Below are positions 1 through 9,616 of a stretch of 64,000 bases of DNA, in pieces. Both the position numbers and the translations under genes were made by a program. Source of the stretch: Chlorophyllum brunneum (lineage: Eukaryota > Basidiomycota > Agaricomycetes > Agaricales > Agaricaceae); contig OY756147.1 in NCBI GenBank assembly GCA_963576785.1, positions 744,001 to 808,000 on the forward strand. The letters run 5' to 3'. Every line of letters begins with the position of its first letter. Position 1 is the stretch's first letter. The notes beneath the pieces are model-generated. The model was not told where the DNA came from. It saw only the letters and a program-made list of their open reading frames with translations, and searched no databases.

Positions 1-2248
1 AAATCACGAATGTAATAGTATTTAACATCGACATGTTTTGATTGTTTTTCTGTTACTGGATTTTTGGCCCAAAATATTGAGCCTTTATTATCACCAAAGA
101 GATAAGAGGCCAATGATTAGATACCAATTTCTTCCAACAAATTGACAGTCTAAACAAGTTGTCAACTGCCATCTGACAAAGCTATATACTTGGCTTCAGT
201 AGGAGATAATGCAATGGTTTTCTATTTCCTACTTAACCAAGCGATTGCTCTGCTGGCTAATAAACAGAAATATCCAGTTACAGATTTACAACTAATTGGA
301 TCACCAGCCTAATCAGAGTCGGAAACGATATTAAGGCCTTGCATAGAACTTCCATTATAGGTAATTCTATATTTGCGAGTAGCATTAAGATACTTTAGCA
401 AATGTAAGCCTGTATTATAATGCACTTTAGTAGGATTGGCCATATATTGTAATAACTTAACAGTGGCAAAGGCTATATCGGGCCGACTGCCTATCATTAG
501 ATACATGACTGATCCTACTAATTGTTGATACCTCTTTATGAAGTCAGGTGTCGCTTGTCCTATATTGGATTTGAAGATAAATCCATTTGGTAATGGGATT
601 TCTTCCTTTCCAATTACTTTAAATTGATCAAGAACTTTTCCTAGATAATCTATTTGATCTAGGGTAATTGATTGGTTTATAGGGTTTTGCAAAATTTTTA
701 TGCCAAGAAACTCTTTGGTTAGACCAAGATCTTGGCATTCCCATTTCTTTATAAAGAGTGCTTGCTTCTCATATAGAAGTCTAGAGCCTCTGATTCCGAT
801 GAACATTGAGTCATCTACATAGACCAGAGCTATAATAAGCTTTTTGGTTTTAGGGTTGTAGTAATAATAGACTCCAGCATCTAGTTTAGATTAGACAAAT
901 CCTAGGTTGGTCATTGACTTAGTCAATTCCTTCCACTATTGTCGTCCAGATTGCTTTAGTCCATAAATGGCTCAGTTTAATTTCCAAACCGTATTACCAT
1001 GACCTTTATTAAAACCTTCTGGAAGCTCCATATAGAGTTCTTCATCCAGTTTTCCATAGAGATAAGCAGTTTTAACATCTAAACTGAGCATCTTCCAATT
1101 GTTAAGGGCAGTGACTGCAAATATGAGTCATGCTGTCTCATAATGGACTATTGGTGAAAATAGTTCATCATAATTGATTCCCTCTATCTGAGAAAATCCT
1201 TTTGCTACTAGTCGAGTATGGTATCAACCATCTGATTTGGGTATGAAGACCCATCTATTTTTGACTGCTTTTCTTCCAGGTGGAAGTTTAGCTAAGTCAT
1301 AAACATATCTTTCTCTAAGTGAATTTAACTCTTCTAAGCATATTTTCCACTATTTAGATTTTTCTTCTGATGGTAGTCGTAGATCCTTGAAAGAAATAGG
1401 AACTAATGATGATTCGACTTTTTGAGTACACAGATAATTGATCATCCCTACTCCTCCTTCTCTGCATAAGTCTTCTAATGTAGAAGCTTCATGCTAAGAA
1501 TGTCTATCAATTATTTCGGGTTTAGAAGCCTCTGATCAAATTTGTCTAACAAGTCTACTTGTTAATTTTGACTTAGGAGGTTGGAACATCTCATAGCCCT
1601 GGAGAATTTTGGTTGGATACTTTGTAGAACCATAGAAGTTTCCTAGACGTTCAGGTATTTTTCTGGTTCTTTGCGGTCTCTGAGATATTTCAGGAACTGG
1701 TATTTGATCTGAGTGACCTTGTGGTACAGAAGGACCAGCATCCTGATCATCTTCGACAGGGGTATAGGGTATGAATGGTTGTACATCTGGATTATCTCTT
1801 TGAGAAGGCGGATGGTTCGGACCTTCAGGGTGATTGGGTGGATCAGCATATGATAATCCATCACTATCATCATCTTCTAGTGTTTGTGCTTCTCTTGGTG
1901 GAAAGAGAATGTTTTGCACAATACCATCCCACTCCTCCTGAACATTGGTATTGATATTTGGTACTTTTCCCTTTTCTTTATTCTTTTTAGGTTTAGGGAA
2001 AGGAGTTGGAATGCGTCCATGAACAGATCTATAAGTCCTATTTTCTGGAGAACTTTCGGGAGAAGTTTGGGGTATAGGACTTGGCGGTTTATCAAAAGGT
2101 AAACTAGTAGACTAGTAGATGGATCTGGAGCATAGAAGACAATAACTTCCGAAGGTATGCTTTGAGAAGTAGAGGATGATGGTTAGTTCATCCATTCTTC
2201 TCGCTTCTTCCTAATACATTTAGGGAAGTGTTCTTTGTTGAATATGGC
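1..2248 (-). mobile_element. Ty1/copia retrotransposon, minus copy, 3' part (RT/RNase H side), interrupted
   Basis: Read on the minus strand this matches the plus copy at about 6650-8875, from the proline-rich integrase tail through reverse transcriptase into RNase H. It carries many stops and frameshifts; the longest remaining frames are 309-806 (late RT/RNase H) and 1536-1919 (linker after integrase). The left window edge falls inside RNase H, so the 3' LTR of this copy is outside the window. At 2248 the sequence is broken by the plus-strand copy and resumes at 9612. The TGA that separates the integrase and RT frames in the plus copy is also present here (near 1533). This is a dead element; the assignment rests on direct comparison of the two copies in the window. 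Confidence 0.93.
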
Positions 2249-2821
2249 TGTTGAAGTTTCGGACATATTCTAGAAATAGATTATGAAGTCATTATTCTAA
2301 TAATAGACTGATCCGTTACTTTCTAGTAACTTCATTCCGTAGTAGCTTCCTATGAGTTGCTCTGCATGCAATGAGAGTCATAAGTACTTGATAGATTATT
2401 CTATATAGTACCAATGACTAGTATAATATGTTCTGTAGTACTCCGGAGGCACTATGCCGCAGTTAAAGGGAGTCATAAGGAACAATCCATGCAATACTAG
2501 TATTTTATGTAGTATGACTCGTCTATGTTACAATATGTATATAAACCCCATGTAGCAGACCTAAGTTCTGCATCTTGTTCAACCGAACAACTTCTTCACC
2601 ATTGCCTATCTCCTTGAGTACAACACCTCAATCGACCTTATCGACTTTGACCTCTACTTGACTGACATCAACCGCTTTATCAATAATATCTGTCTATCCG
2701 AATTACCTTACTACAGGTATCAGATAGAAGCTTATTATCTCGGTGAGTAGACCCTACGTTCTCTCCCACTGCGTTTACTGCTGCCCCCAGCAAACAACTC
2801 GTTACGGTCGTTTCCTCAACA
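2249..2821 (+). repeat. 5' LTR of plus copia copy
   Basis: It starts TGTTGAAG and ends CTCAACA, and is repeated at 9040-9611 and, inverted, at 13235-13806. A TATA-like TATATAAA at 2538-2545 is a plausible core promoter for the genomic RNA and is conserved at 9328-9335. The boundary is fixed by the target duplication on the outside and the primer binding site on the inside. Confidence 0.95.
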
Positions 2822-2836
2822 GGTTATGGGCCCCGG
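2822..2836 (+). other. Primer binding site of the plus copia copy
   Basis: GGTTATGGGCCCC follows the LTR immediately. It is nearly the complement of the anticodon stem-loop of eukaryotic initiator tRNA-Met, including CAU, which is the half-tRNA priming known for copia and Ty5-like elements. A related string (TTATGGGCCC) follows the 5' LTR of the older element, read on the minus strand near 21900. Confidence 0.6.
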
Positions 2837-2981
2837 TAGCCTTACCGATGGTTAAACCATTATCACCCCCTCTAACCGAGATAGGATGATAGGGCTTCAC
2901 CTGACAGAGTTATCCTTGTGTTTTGATCATTGCTGATACGAGAATTTTCTTCTAGAAAGAAATACACTCGACGAAGATATT

Positions 2982-3845
2982 ATGTCTACTAATAATATCG
3001 TCGCTGGTTTACCTAAGCTCAATGGGCCTAAGAACTATGCGTTCTGGTCTAGAAGGCTTCAGGATGCCCTAACCCTCATTTCTGTTACTGGTTCTGACCA
3101 GTCCGGATGGACTGTGACAGACCAGGATCTCTCTCCTGCGAATCCTACCACCTTAACGGAGGAGGACAGAAGGAGAGAACAATTGAGAGGTCAGGCATTG
3201 GCTGTTATTAATGGCACCTTACCTGATTCCCTGTTACTCCATGGGCATGATGCTCCTGGATTCCTCTGGACTGATTTGAAAACCCGCTTTGGGACACCTT
3301 CTCCTGCCGCGGTGTATTCAATTCTCCAAAGAATGTTGCGAAAGCGCATTTCAGGGAATCAAGATCCAGCAATGGATCTAGCTGAATTGAGAACAATGGC
3401 TTCTCAATTAGAAACAGCTAAGGTAAAATTGCCAGAAGTTCTTGGCGCGATAATCGCTTTGAACGCATTACCACCGGATTGGAATGCAGTGGCCCAAACA
3501 ACATTGGCGAATAATTGCGATGTTGTAGATATGACCTGGGAGGTAGTTCAGCAGGCTATAAATGCTGAGTGGTCAAGACGTGAAGGGTCAAGACCTAACA
3601 TGTCTAACCCCCAAGTATCTTTTGCCGCCACCGCTAACTACCAAACTCGCCCTCAGGGCAATATCCCCAGGACTTGCCCTGGACCACCTTGGAACCGCTT
3701 CCACCATGGAGGCAATACCAGGGCCCAACCTGCGAGAGGTCCATGCCACCCTGCCAATCCGAGTGGGCAGCCTCCTCAGCCTTCTCCCCCTTCTCCTACC
3801 TGGATTAATGTCCAGAAGAAGAAGAAGAAGCCCAAGAAGCGCTAG
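2982..3845 (+). CDS. copia Gag, N-terminal part (UBN2-type)
   Basis: A 287-residue frame starting at the ATG 160 bp after the LTR. The start (LPKLNGPKNYAFWSRRL) and the later helical region fit the gag-polypeptide/UBN2 domain of copia elements, which forms the virus-like particle shell. The C-terminus is rich in Pro and Asn and ends in a lysine run. The frame ends at TAG 3843-3845, but the next 10 codons and the following ORF continue in the same frame. The minus copy has CAG (Gln) at this position, so the stop is a private C-to-T lesion of this copy. No CCHC zinc knuckle was seen in this part. Confidence 0.88.
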   Translation: MSTNNIVAGLPKLNGPKNYAFWSRRLQDALTLISVTGSDQSGWTVTDQDLSPANPTTLTEEDRRREQLRGQALAVINGTLPDSLLLHGHDAPGFLWTDLKTRFGTPSPAAVYSILQRMLRKRISGNQDPAMDLAELRTMASQLETAKVKLPEVLGAIIALNALPPDWNAVAQTTLANNCDVVDMTWEVVQQAINAEWSRREGSRPNMSNPQVSFAATANYQTRPQGNIPRTCPGPPWNRFHHGGNTRAQPARGPCHPANPSGQPPQPSPPSPTWINVQKKKKKPKKR

Positions 3846-3875
3846 GGTAAACCCCAGGCCCATATAGCCGAAGCC

Positions 3876-5576
3876 ATGGCGGGCTTCGCCGCTGCCACAG
3901 AACCAGCGGTCCGTCGCTTCACTGGTCCGGGGATGACCCCCTTCGACCTGATGAGGCGCATGGACGCGCCTCAACCCGTTCCCGCTCCCGCTCCTCCGAC
4001 CACTCATGTACTTGTGAGTGAGAGACCAAAACCGCTTACTTGGGTTAATCCCAAGAAGGTCCAGCAGGCACGAGAGAACGCTCGTGCTGAGCTCGAGAAA
4101 AAGGTGCATGCTGAAGCACAAAACTTATGTTTCACCGCCCTCCTCGAAAACTCACTGCGGATCCAACAGGTGACCACCTGGCGCGACCGCGTCACTGGTC
4201 CTTCACCCATGCAAATGACGAAGAAACGTGCTCTCGATCGATATGATCGAAGAATGCACGAGGTCTCTCACCCCCGCACCCCGGAAGGACGATTGGTGAC
4301 ACTACCCGGTGCACCTTCAGTTCCTTCTGGTCACCCCCCAGGTTGTACCTGTGAGGGACACACGAGGGTAAGTAAATGGTTCACTAAAAATAGTAACCCC
4401 GATATTAACGTGACCCGTGTCCGTTTCGCTTTTCTTTTACCTCATGGTTCGCCTTACGCCTTATTAATTTCTCCCAAATTTGGGAATAAACTTAATTTGG
4501 CTATGCACCATGTGGTAAAGATCCCAAGCATGGACTCCGTCGCCCGGGGTGACTCGCTTGAACCTGGAGAGGTTCGGCCGTACTACCTTCCTCCTCCGGA
4601 GGAAATAGTAGCTCTAGCCGTCAGGACCTACGAAGAGGAATTCCCTCCTCTTCCTCGGGCCTCCCCTCCTACGGAGCGATTCCAGAGTAAGAGATACTCT
4701 CTTACTCAGAAGAACAAGACCACTGATAGGCATCCTGCCACACTTTCAGTGTTGATAGACGAAGCCTTCAAACGGCTTGAAAGCGAGAAGGAGGTCGATG
4801 ACCTCATGGCGCCGGCTCAGGATGTTGCCTACGACATCTGCGACCCCAGGAACCCTGCGAACGTCGCAGGACCCTCTTCTGGGCCTCTCCCCAAGTCTCC
4901 GAAGTCCGAACCTTTTGCTTCGGCACCTCAATCTGAGGTGTCACTCGGACTCTCGTCGACCGACTATGGGAGCGACTTCAAGAAGAAGGGAGGAGCTGGG
5001 TACGTGATCAATTCGATCTCAGATACTCTTACTAACCCTGATACACAGTCCTGTCACCAACATGCCGACCGGCCGTCTTCACAAGAAGAAGGGCAAAGGC
5101 AAGGGGAAGGGACGTTGGGGGCTGGGCATGTAATTACGCTATCGGGATCTTTAGGATCCCATAATAATGTTGTTACGAGCGAATGGATAAATGAGAAGTG
5201 TTTTAACACTTCTCAACTTTTTTGTTTCTCCACGCGCATGCCCGATCAGTATTTAAGAGTACCGGATCAATTTAGATCTCGATTGCAAAGCAATGATCCA
5301 AGCATAACGCCACTAGAAGAATATAGTGACGTATGGTTATTAGACTCAGGGGCATCATGTCATTACACCCCTTATGCGGAAGACTTTATTAACTTCGAAG
5401 AACTCGAAGTTTCAATCCCTATTAAAACTATAGGAGCACAAGGCCCCTACCTTAATGCGGTTGGTCTTGGCGCAGTTATGCTTAGGCATAGAGTCTATAA
5501 CGGGAAGACTGACAGCGTTCAACCAACGCAGATATTAATATATCCAGTCTTCCTTCTAAAAGGAACCTCTGAATGA
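3876..5576 (+). CDS. copia Gag C-terminal region and aspartic protease
   Basis: A 566-residue frame, in phase with the preceding gag frame. The first 400 residues are Pro/Lys-rich with no domain I can name. Near the C-terminus VWLLDSGASCHYTP is the retropepsin active-site signature (DSGA), the protease that cuts the polyprotein. The frame ends with TGA followed by CTA (5574-5579), after which the integrase frame continues in phase. The same TGA CTA is present in the minus copy. A CGA-to-TGA change would explain it, because related proteins have a basic or polar residue just before the LMSVGQL-like motif; programmed readthrough is the alternative. Confidence 0.88.
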   Translation: MAGFAAATEPAVRRFTGPGMTPFDLMRRMDAPQPVPAPAPPTTHVLVSERPKPLTWVNPKKVQQARENARAELEKKVHAEAQNLCFTALLENSLRIQQVTTWRDRVTGPSPMQMTKKRALDRYDRRMHEVSHPRTPEGRLVTLPGAPSVPSGHPPGCTCEGHTRVSKWFTKNSNPDINVTRVRFAFLLPHGSPYALLISPKFGNKLNLAMHHVVKIPSMDSVARGDSLEPGEVRPYYLPPPEEIVALAVRTYEEEFPPLPRASPPTERFQSKRYSLTQKNKTTDRHPATLSVLIDEAFKRLESEKEVDDLMAPAQDVAYDICDPRNPANVAGPSSGPLPKSPKSEPFASAPQSEVSLGLSSTDYGSDFKKKGGAGYVINSISDTLTNPDTQSCHQHADRPSSQEEGQRQGEGTLGAGHVITLSGSLGSHNNVVTSEWINEKCFNTSQLFCFSTRMPDQYLRVPDQFRSRLQSNDPSITPLEEYSDVWLLDSGASCHYTPYAEDFINFEELEVSIPIKTIGAQGPYLNAVGLGAVMLRHRVYNGKTDSVQPTQILIYPVFLLKGTSE

Positions 5577-5579
5577 CTA

Positions 5580-7337
5580 ATGTCAGTGGGACAGTTATCC
5601 CAGGATGGCAAAACTGTTAGAACAGATGCCAACGAATCAGTAGTAGTTGATAGCGAAGGAAATGCTATTCTTCAAGCATATCCTTCAGCAAGTCGCAACA
5701 CTACTTTACATTTTGTGAATACAAAAATTGTACATTCGGAACAAGCAGCTATGACTGCGGATCCGATCGTTGGCTACAAAGTTATACATGCAAGATTAGG
5801 ATATCCCTCTAATCGTATCCTCAATTATTTTGAGAAAAATACGATTGGGTTTACTCTGGTGTGGATTCCCGAGCAAAAACCAGTCTGTGACGGTTGTGCC
5901 AAGGGAAAGATGCACCAGAAACCCTTTAGAGAGAACTCTACACGCGCAAAGCGTCCATTCGAAAGAATACACTCGGATTTAGTTGAACTTCCGATTCTTT
6001 CTTACCATAAATTTAAATGGGTCATGACCATAATGGACGACTTTTCCTCTCATGGATGGATTTGCTTCCTCCATAAGAAATCAGAAGCAGCAGAAGAAAT
6101 GAAAAATTTCATTGCCTTAATTCAGACTCAATACGAGACTAAATTAAAATATCTCTGCACTGATAGAGGAGGAGAGTATGCAACTGACGAGTTGCAATCT
6201 CATTTGCGCTCATTAGGGATTATACATGAGACTAGTGCACCGCACATACACCAACAAAATGGTCGAGCGAAACGCTTGAACCGAACTCTAATGGATAAAG
6301 CAGAAGCCATGCGGCATCATGCTTGTATTCCTGATGGTTGGTGGGAGTTTTCTATAGATCATGCGATACATATCTATAATAAAACACCGGTATCACGGCT
6401 CATGTGGAAAACACCTTATGAAGTGTTGAATCAGAAGATTCCAGACATCTCCAAAGAGAGAGTCTTTGGCTGTGGTGCTTATGTCTTTCTCCCAAAAGAG
6501 ATAAGAGACAATAAACTGACAGCAAAGTCAGAACTCATGATTTTCCTTGGTTGGACATCAGACAGGAAAAATTATCGTTTCATGAGGCACCTAAATGGGA
6601 ATGTAATCTATACATCTCCAACAGCCGTATTTAGCGAAGAACACTTCCCTAAATATGTTGGGAAGAAGCGAGAAGAACGGATGAACCAACCATCATCTTC
6701 TACTTCTCGAAGTACACCTTCGGAAGTTATTGTCTTCCATGCTCCAGATCCATCTACTGGTTTACCTATTGATAAACCACCAAGCCATATTCCCCGAACT
6801 TCTACCGGAAGTTCTCCGGAAGAAAGGACTTATAGATCTGTACATGGACGAATTCCAACTCCTTTCCCTGAACCTAAAAAGAATAAAGGAAAGGGAAAAG
6901 CACCGAATATCGATACTGATGTTCAGGAGGAGTGGGATGGTATTGTGCAAAACATTCTCTTTCCACCAAGAGAAGCACAAACACCAGAAGACGATGACAG
7001 TGATGGATTATCTTATGCTGATCCACCTAATCACCCTGAAGGTTCGAACCATCCACCTTCTCCCAGAGATGATCCGGATGTACAACCATTCATACCCTAT
7101 ACCCCTGTCGAAGATGATCAGGATGCTGGTCCTTCTGTACCACGAGGTCACTCGGATCAAATACCGGTTCCTGAAATACCTCAGAGACCGCAAAGAACCA
7201 AAAAAGTACCTGAACGTCCAGGAAACTTCTATGGTTCTACAAAGCATCTGACCAAAATACTCCAGGACTATGAGATGTTCCAACCTCCTAAGTCGAAATT
7301 AACAAGTTCTACAAGTAGACTTGTTAGACAAATTTGA
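5580..7337 (+). CDS. copia integrase (GAG-pre-integrase, catalytic core, C-terminal tail)
   Basis: A 585-residue frame. It begins with SVGQL and a zinc-binding pre-integrase region (VIHARLGYPS, then VCDGCAKGK). The core follows with the two catalytic Asp in HSDLVELP and CTDRGGEY. The third catalytic residue should be Glu in the conserved NGxAER motif, but this copy reads NGRAKR (codon AAA, 6270-6272), so the DDE triad is broken; the minus copy has the same Lys. The tail is acidic and proline-rich, as is usual between copia integrase and RT. The frame ends at TGA 7335-7337, again in phase with the next frame. Confidence 0.9.
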   Translation: MSVGQLSQDGKTVRTDANESVVVDSEGNAILQAYPSASRNTTLHFVNTKIVHSEQAAMTADPIVGYKVIHARLGYPSNRILNYFEKNTIGFTLVWIPEQKPVCDGCAKGKMHQKPFRENSTRAKRPFERIHSDLVELPILSYHKFKWVMTIMDDFSSHGWICFLHKKSEAAEEMKNFIALIQTQYETKLKYLCTDRGGEYATDELQSHLRSLGIIHETSAPHIHQQNGRAKRLNRTLMDKAEAMRHHACIPDGWWEFSIDHAIHIYNKTPVSRLMWKTPYEVLNQKIPDISKERVFGCGAYVFLPKEIRDNKLTAKSELMIFLGWTSDRKNYRFMRHLNGNVIYTSPTAVFSEEHFPKYVGKKREERMNQPSSSTSRSTPSEVIVFHAPDPSTGLPIDKPPSHIPRTSTGSSPEERTYRSVHGRIPTPFPEPKKNKGKGKAPNIDTDVQEEWDGIVQNILFPPREAQTPEDDDSDGLSYADPPNHPEGSNHPPSPRDDPDVQPFIPYTPVEDDQDAGPSVPRGHSDQIPVPEIPQRPQRTKKVPERPGNFYGSTKHLTKILQDYEMFQPPKSKLTSSTSRLVRQI

Positions 7338-7427
7338 TCAGAGGCTTCCAAACCTGGAATAATCGATAGACATTCTCAGCATGAAGCTTCTACATTAGAA
7401 GACTTATGCAGAGAAGGAGGAGTAGGG

Positions 7428-9005
7428 ATGATCGATTACCTGTGCACTCAAAAAGTCGAATCACCATTAGTTCCTATTTCTTTCAAGGATCTAAATCGAC
7501 TACCATCAGAAGAGAAATCTAAATGGTGGAAAGTGTGCTTAGAAGAGTTAAATTCACTCAAAGAAAGACATGTTTATGACTTAGCTAAACTTCCACCTGG
7601 AAGAAAAGCTGTCAAAAATAGATGGGTCTTTACACCCAAATCAGACGGTCGATACCGTGCTCGACTAGTAGCAAAAGGATTCTCCCAGATAGAGGGAATC
7701 GATTACGATGAATTATTTTCACCAGTAGTCCGTTATGAGACAGCACGACTCATATTTGCAGTTGCTGCCCTCAACAATTGGGAGATGCTCAGTTTAGATG
7801 TTAAAACTGCTTATCTCTACGGAAAACTGGATGAAGAACTCTATATGGAGCTTCCAGAAGGTTTCAATACAGGTCGTGGTAATTTGGTTTGGAAATTAAA
7901 CCGAGCCATTTACGGATTAAAGCAATCTGGACGACAATGGTGGAAGGAATTGACTAAGTCAATGACCGACCTAGGATTTGTCCGATCCAAACTAGATGCT
8001 GGAGTCTATTATTACTACGACCCTGAAACCAAAGAGCTTATTATAGCTCTGGTCTATGTAGATGACTCAATGTTCGTCGGAATTAGAGGCTCTAGACTTC
8101 TACATGAGAAGCGAGCACTCTTTATGAAGAAATGGGAATGCCGAGACCTTGGTCCAACCAAAGAGTTTCTTGGCATGAAGATTTCGCGAAATCCTATAAA
8201 CCAATCAATCACCCTAGACCAAATGGATTATCTAGGAAAAGTACTTGATCGATTTAAAGTAATTGGAAAAGAAGAAATCCCATTACCAAATGGATTTATC
8301 TTCGAATCCAATACAGGAAAAGCGACACCTGACTTCATAAAGAGGTATCAACAATTAATAGGATCGGTTATGTATCTGATGATAGGCAGTCGGCCCGACA
8401 TAGCTTTCGCCACTGTCAAATTGTCACAACATATGACCAATCCAACTAAAGCGCATTACAATGCAGGCTTACATTTGCTAAAGTATCTTAATGCTACTCG
8501 CAAATATAGAATTATCTATAATGGAAGTTCTATGCAAGGCCTGAATGCCTTTTCCGACTCTGATTGGGCTGGTGATCCAATTAGTTGTAAATCTGTAACT
8601 GGATATTTCTGTTTATTAGCCAGCGGAGCTATCGCTTGGTTAAGTAGGAAACAGAAAACTGTTGCATTATCTTCCACTGAAGCCGAATATATGGCTTTGT
8701 CAGATTGCAGTCGACAACTAGTTTGGACTGTCAATTTGTTGGAAGAAATTGGTATCCAATCATTGGCCCCTTATCTCTTCAGTGATAATGAGGGTTCAAT
8801 ATTTTGGGCTAAAAATCCAGTAACAGAAAAACGATCAAAACACGTCGACGTCAAATACCATTACATTCGTGATTTGGTAGAAGACGGAAAGATTGAAATA
8901 TTCTCTGTGAAAGGCACTGAAAATCCTGCCGATATTCTTACAAAGAATTTAGACAAAATTAAATTCAATCTATTCCGACCTCGCCTTGGCTTGACGTTTG
9001 AGTGA
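7428..9005 (+). CDS. copia reverse transcriptase and RNase H
   Basis: A 525-residue frame, in phase with the integrase frame across the TGA at 7335 and 30 further open codons. Reverse transcriptase motifs run from KNRWVFTPK through LDVKTAYLYG and GLKQSGRQWW to the catalytic LVYVDDSMFVG. RNase H follows with SDSDWAGDP, SSTEAEYMAL and the SDNEGS region, all catalytic acids present. It ends 34 bp before the 3' LTR. This part looks intact, so the copy is disabled mainly by upstream stops and the integrase substitution. Confidence 0.95.
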   Translation: MIDYLCTQKVESPLVPISFKDLNRLPSEEKSKWWKVCLEELNSLKERHVYDLAKLPPGRKAVKNRWVFTPKSDGRYRARLVAKGFSQIEGIDYDELFSPVVRYETARLIFAVAALNNWEMLSLDVKTAYLYGKLDEELYMELPEGFNTGRGNLVWKLNRAIYGLKQSGRQWWKELTKSMTDLGFVRSKLDAGVYYYYDPETKELIIALVYVDDSMFVGIRGSRLLHEKRALFMKKWECRDLGPTKEFLGMKISRNPINQSITLDQMDYLGKVLDRFKVIGKEEIPLPNGFIFESNTGKATPDFIKRYQQLIGSVMYLMIGSRPDIAFATVKLSQHMTNPTKAHYNAGLHLLKYLNATRKYRIIYNGSSMQGLNAFSDSDWAGDPISCKSVTGYFCLLASGAIAWLSRKQKTVALSSTEAEYMALSDCSRQLVWTVNLLEEIGIQSLAPYLFSDNEGSIFWAKNPVTEKRSKHVDVKYHYIRDLVEDGKIEIFSVKGTENPADILTKNLDKIKFNLFRPRLGLTFE

Positions 9006-9030
9006 TTAAAACTCTATATCAATACAGAGC

Positions 9031-9611
9031 AAGGAGGAGTGTTGAAGTTTCGGACATATTCTAGAAATAGATTATGAAGTCATTATTCTAATAATAGACT
9101 GATCTGTTACTTTCTAGTAACTTCATTCCGTAGTAACTTCCTATGAGTTGCTCTGCATACGATGAGAGTCATAAGTACTTGATAGATTATTCTACATAGT
9201 ACCAATGACTAGATACTATGTTCCGCAGTACTCCGCAGGCACTATGCCGCAGTTAAAGGGAGTCATAAGGAACAATCCATGCAATACTAGTATTTTATGT
9301 AGTATGACTCGTCTATGTTACAATATGTATATAAACCCCATGTAGCAGACCTAAGTTCTGCATCTTGTTCAATCGAACAACTTCTTCATCATTGCCTATC
9401 TCTTTGAGTACAACACCTCAATCGACCTTATCGACTTTGACCTCTACTTGACTGACGTCAACCACTTTATCAATAATATCTGTCTATCCGAATTACCTTA
9501 CTACAGGTATCAGATAGAAGCTTATTATCTCGGTGAGTAGACCCTACGTTCTCTCCCACTGCGTTTACTGCTGCCCCTAGCAAACAACTCGTTACGGTTG
9601 TTTCCTCAACA
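9031..9611 (+). repeat. Polypurine tract and 3' LTR of plus copia copy
   Basis: The purine run AAGGAGGAG (9031-9039), the primer site for plus-strand DNA synthesis, directly abuts the LTR (9040-9611). This LTR differs from the 5' LTR by a scatter of mostly C/T and A/G changes and a small indel around 9210. Its end is followed by the second copy of the target duplication ATGGC (9612-9616). Confidence 0.94.
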
Positions 9612-9616
9612 ATGGC

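Larger units (their letters stand above)
2249..9611 (+). mobile_element. Ty1/copia retrotransposon, plus copy with both LTRs
   Basis: A 7.36-kb element with direct LTRs of 573 and 572 bp that begin TGTTGAAG and end CTCAACA. It has a primer binding site directly after the 5' LTR, a purine tract AAGGAGGAG directly before the 3' LTR, and a 5-bp target duplication ATGGC (2244-2248 and 9612-9616). The order gag, protease, integrase, RT, RNase H is that of Ty1/copia. Everything from the gag ATG at 2982 to the stop at 9005 lies in one reading frame, broken only by stops at 3843 (TAG), 5574 (TGA) and 7335 (TGA). The two LTRs differ at roughly 15-20 places by eye, mostly transitions, so the insertion is not recent. 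It sits inside another copy of its own family. Confidence 0.97.
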
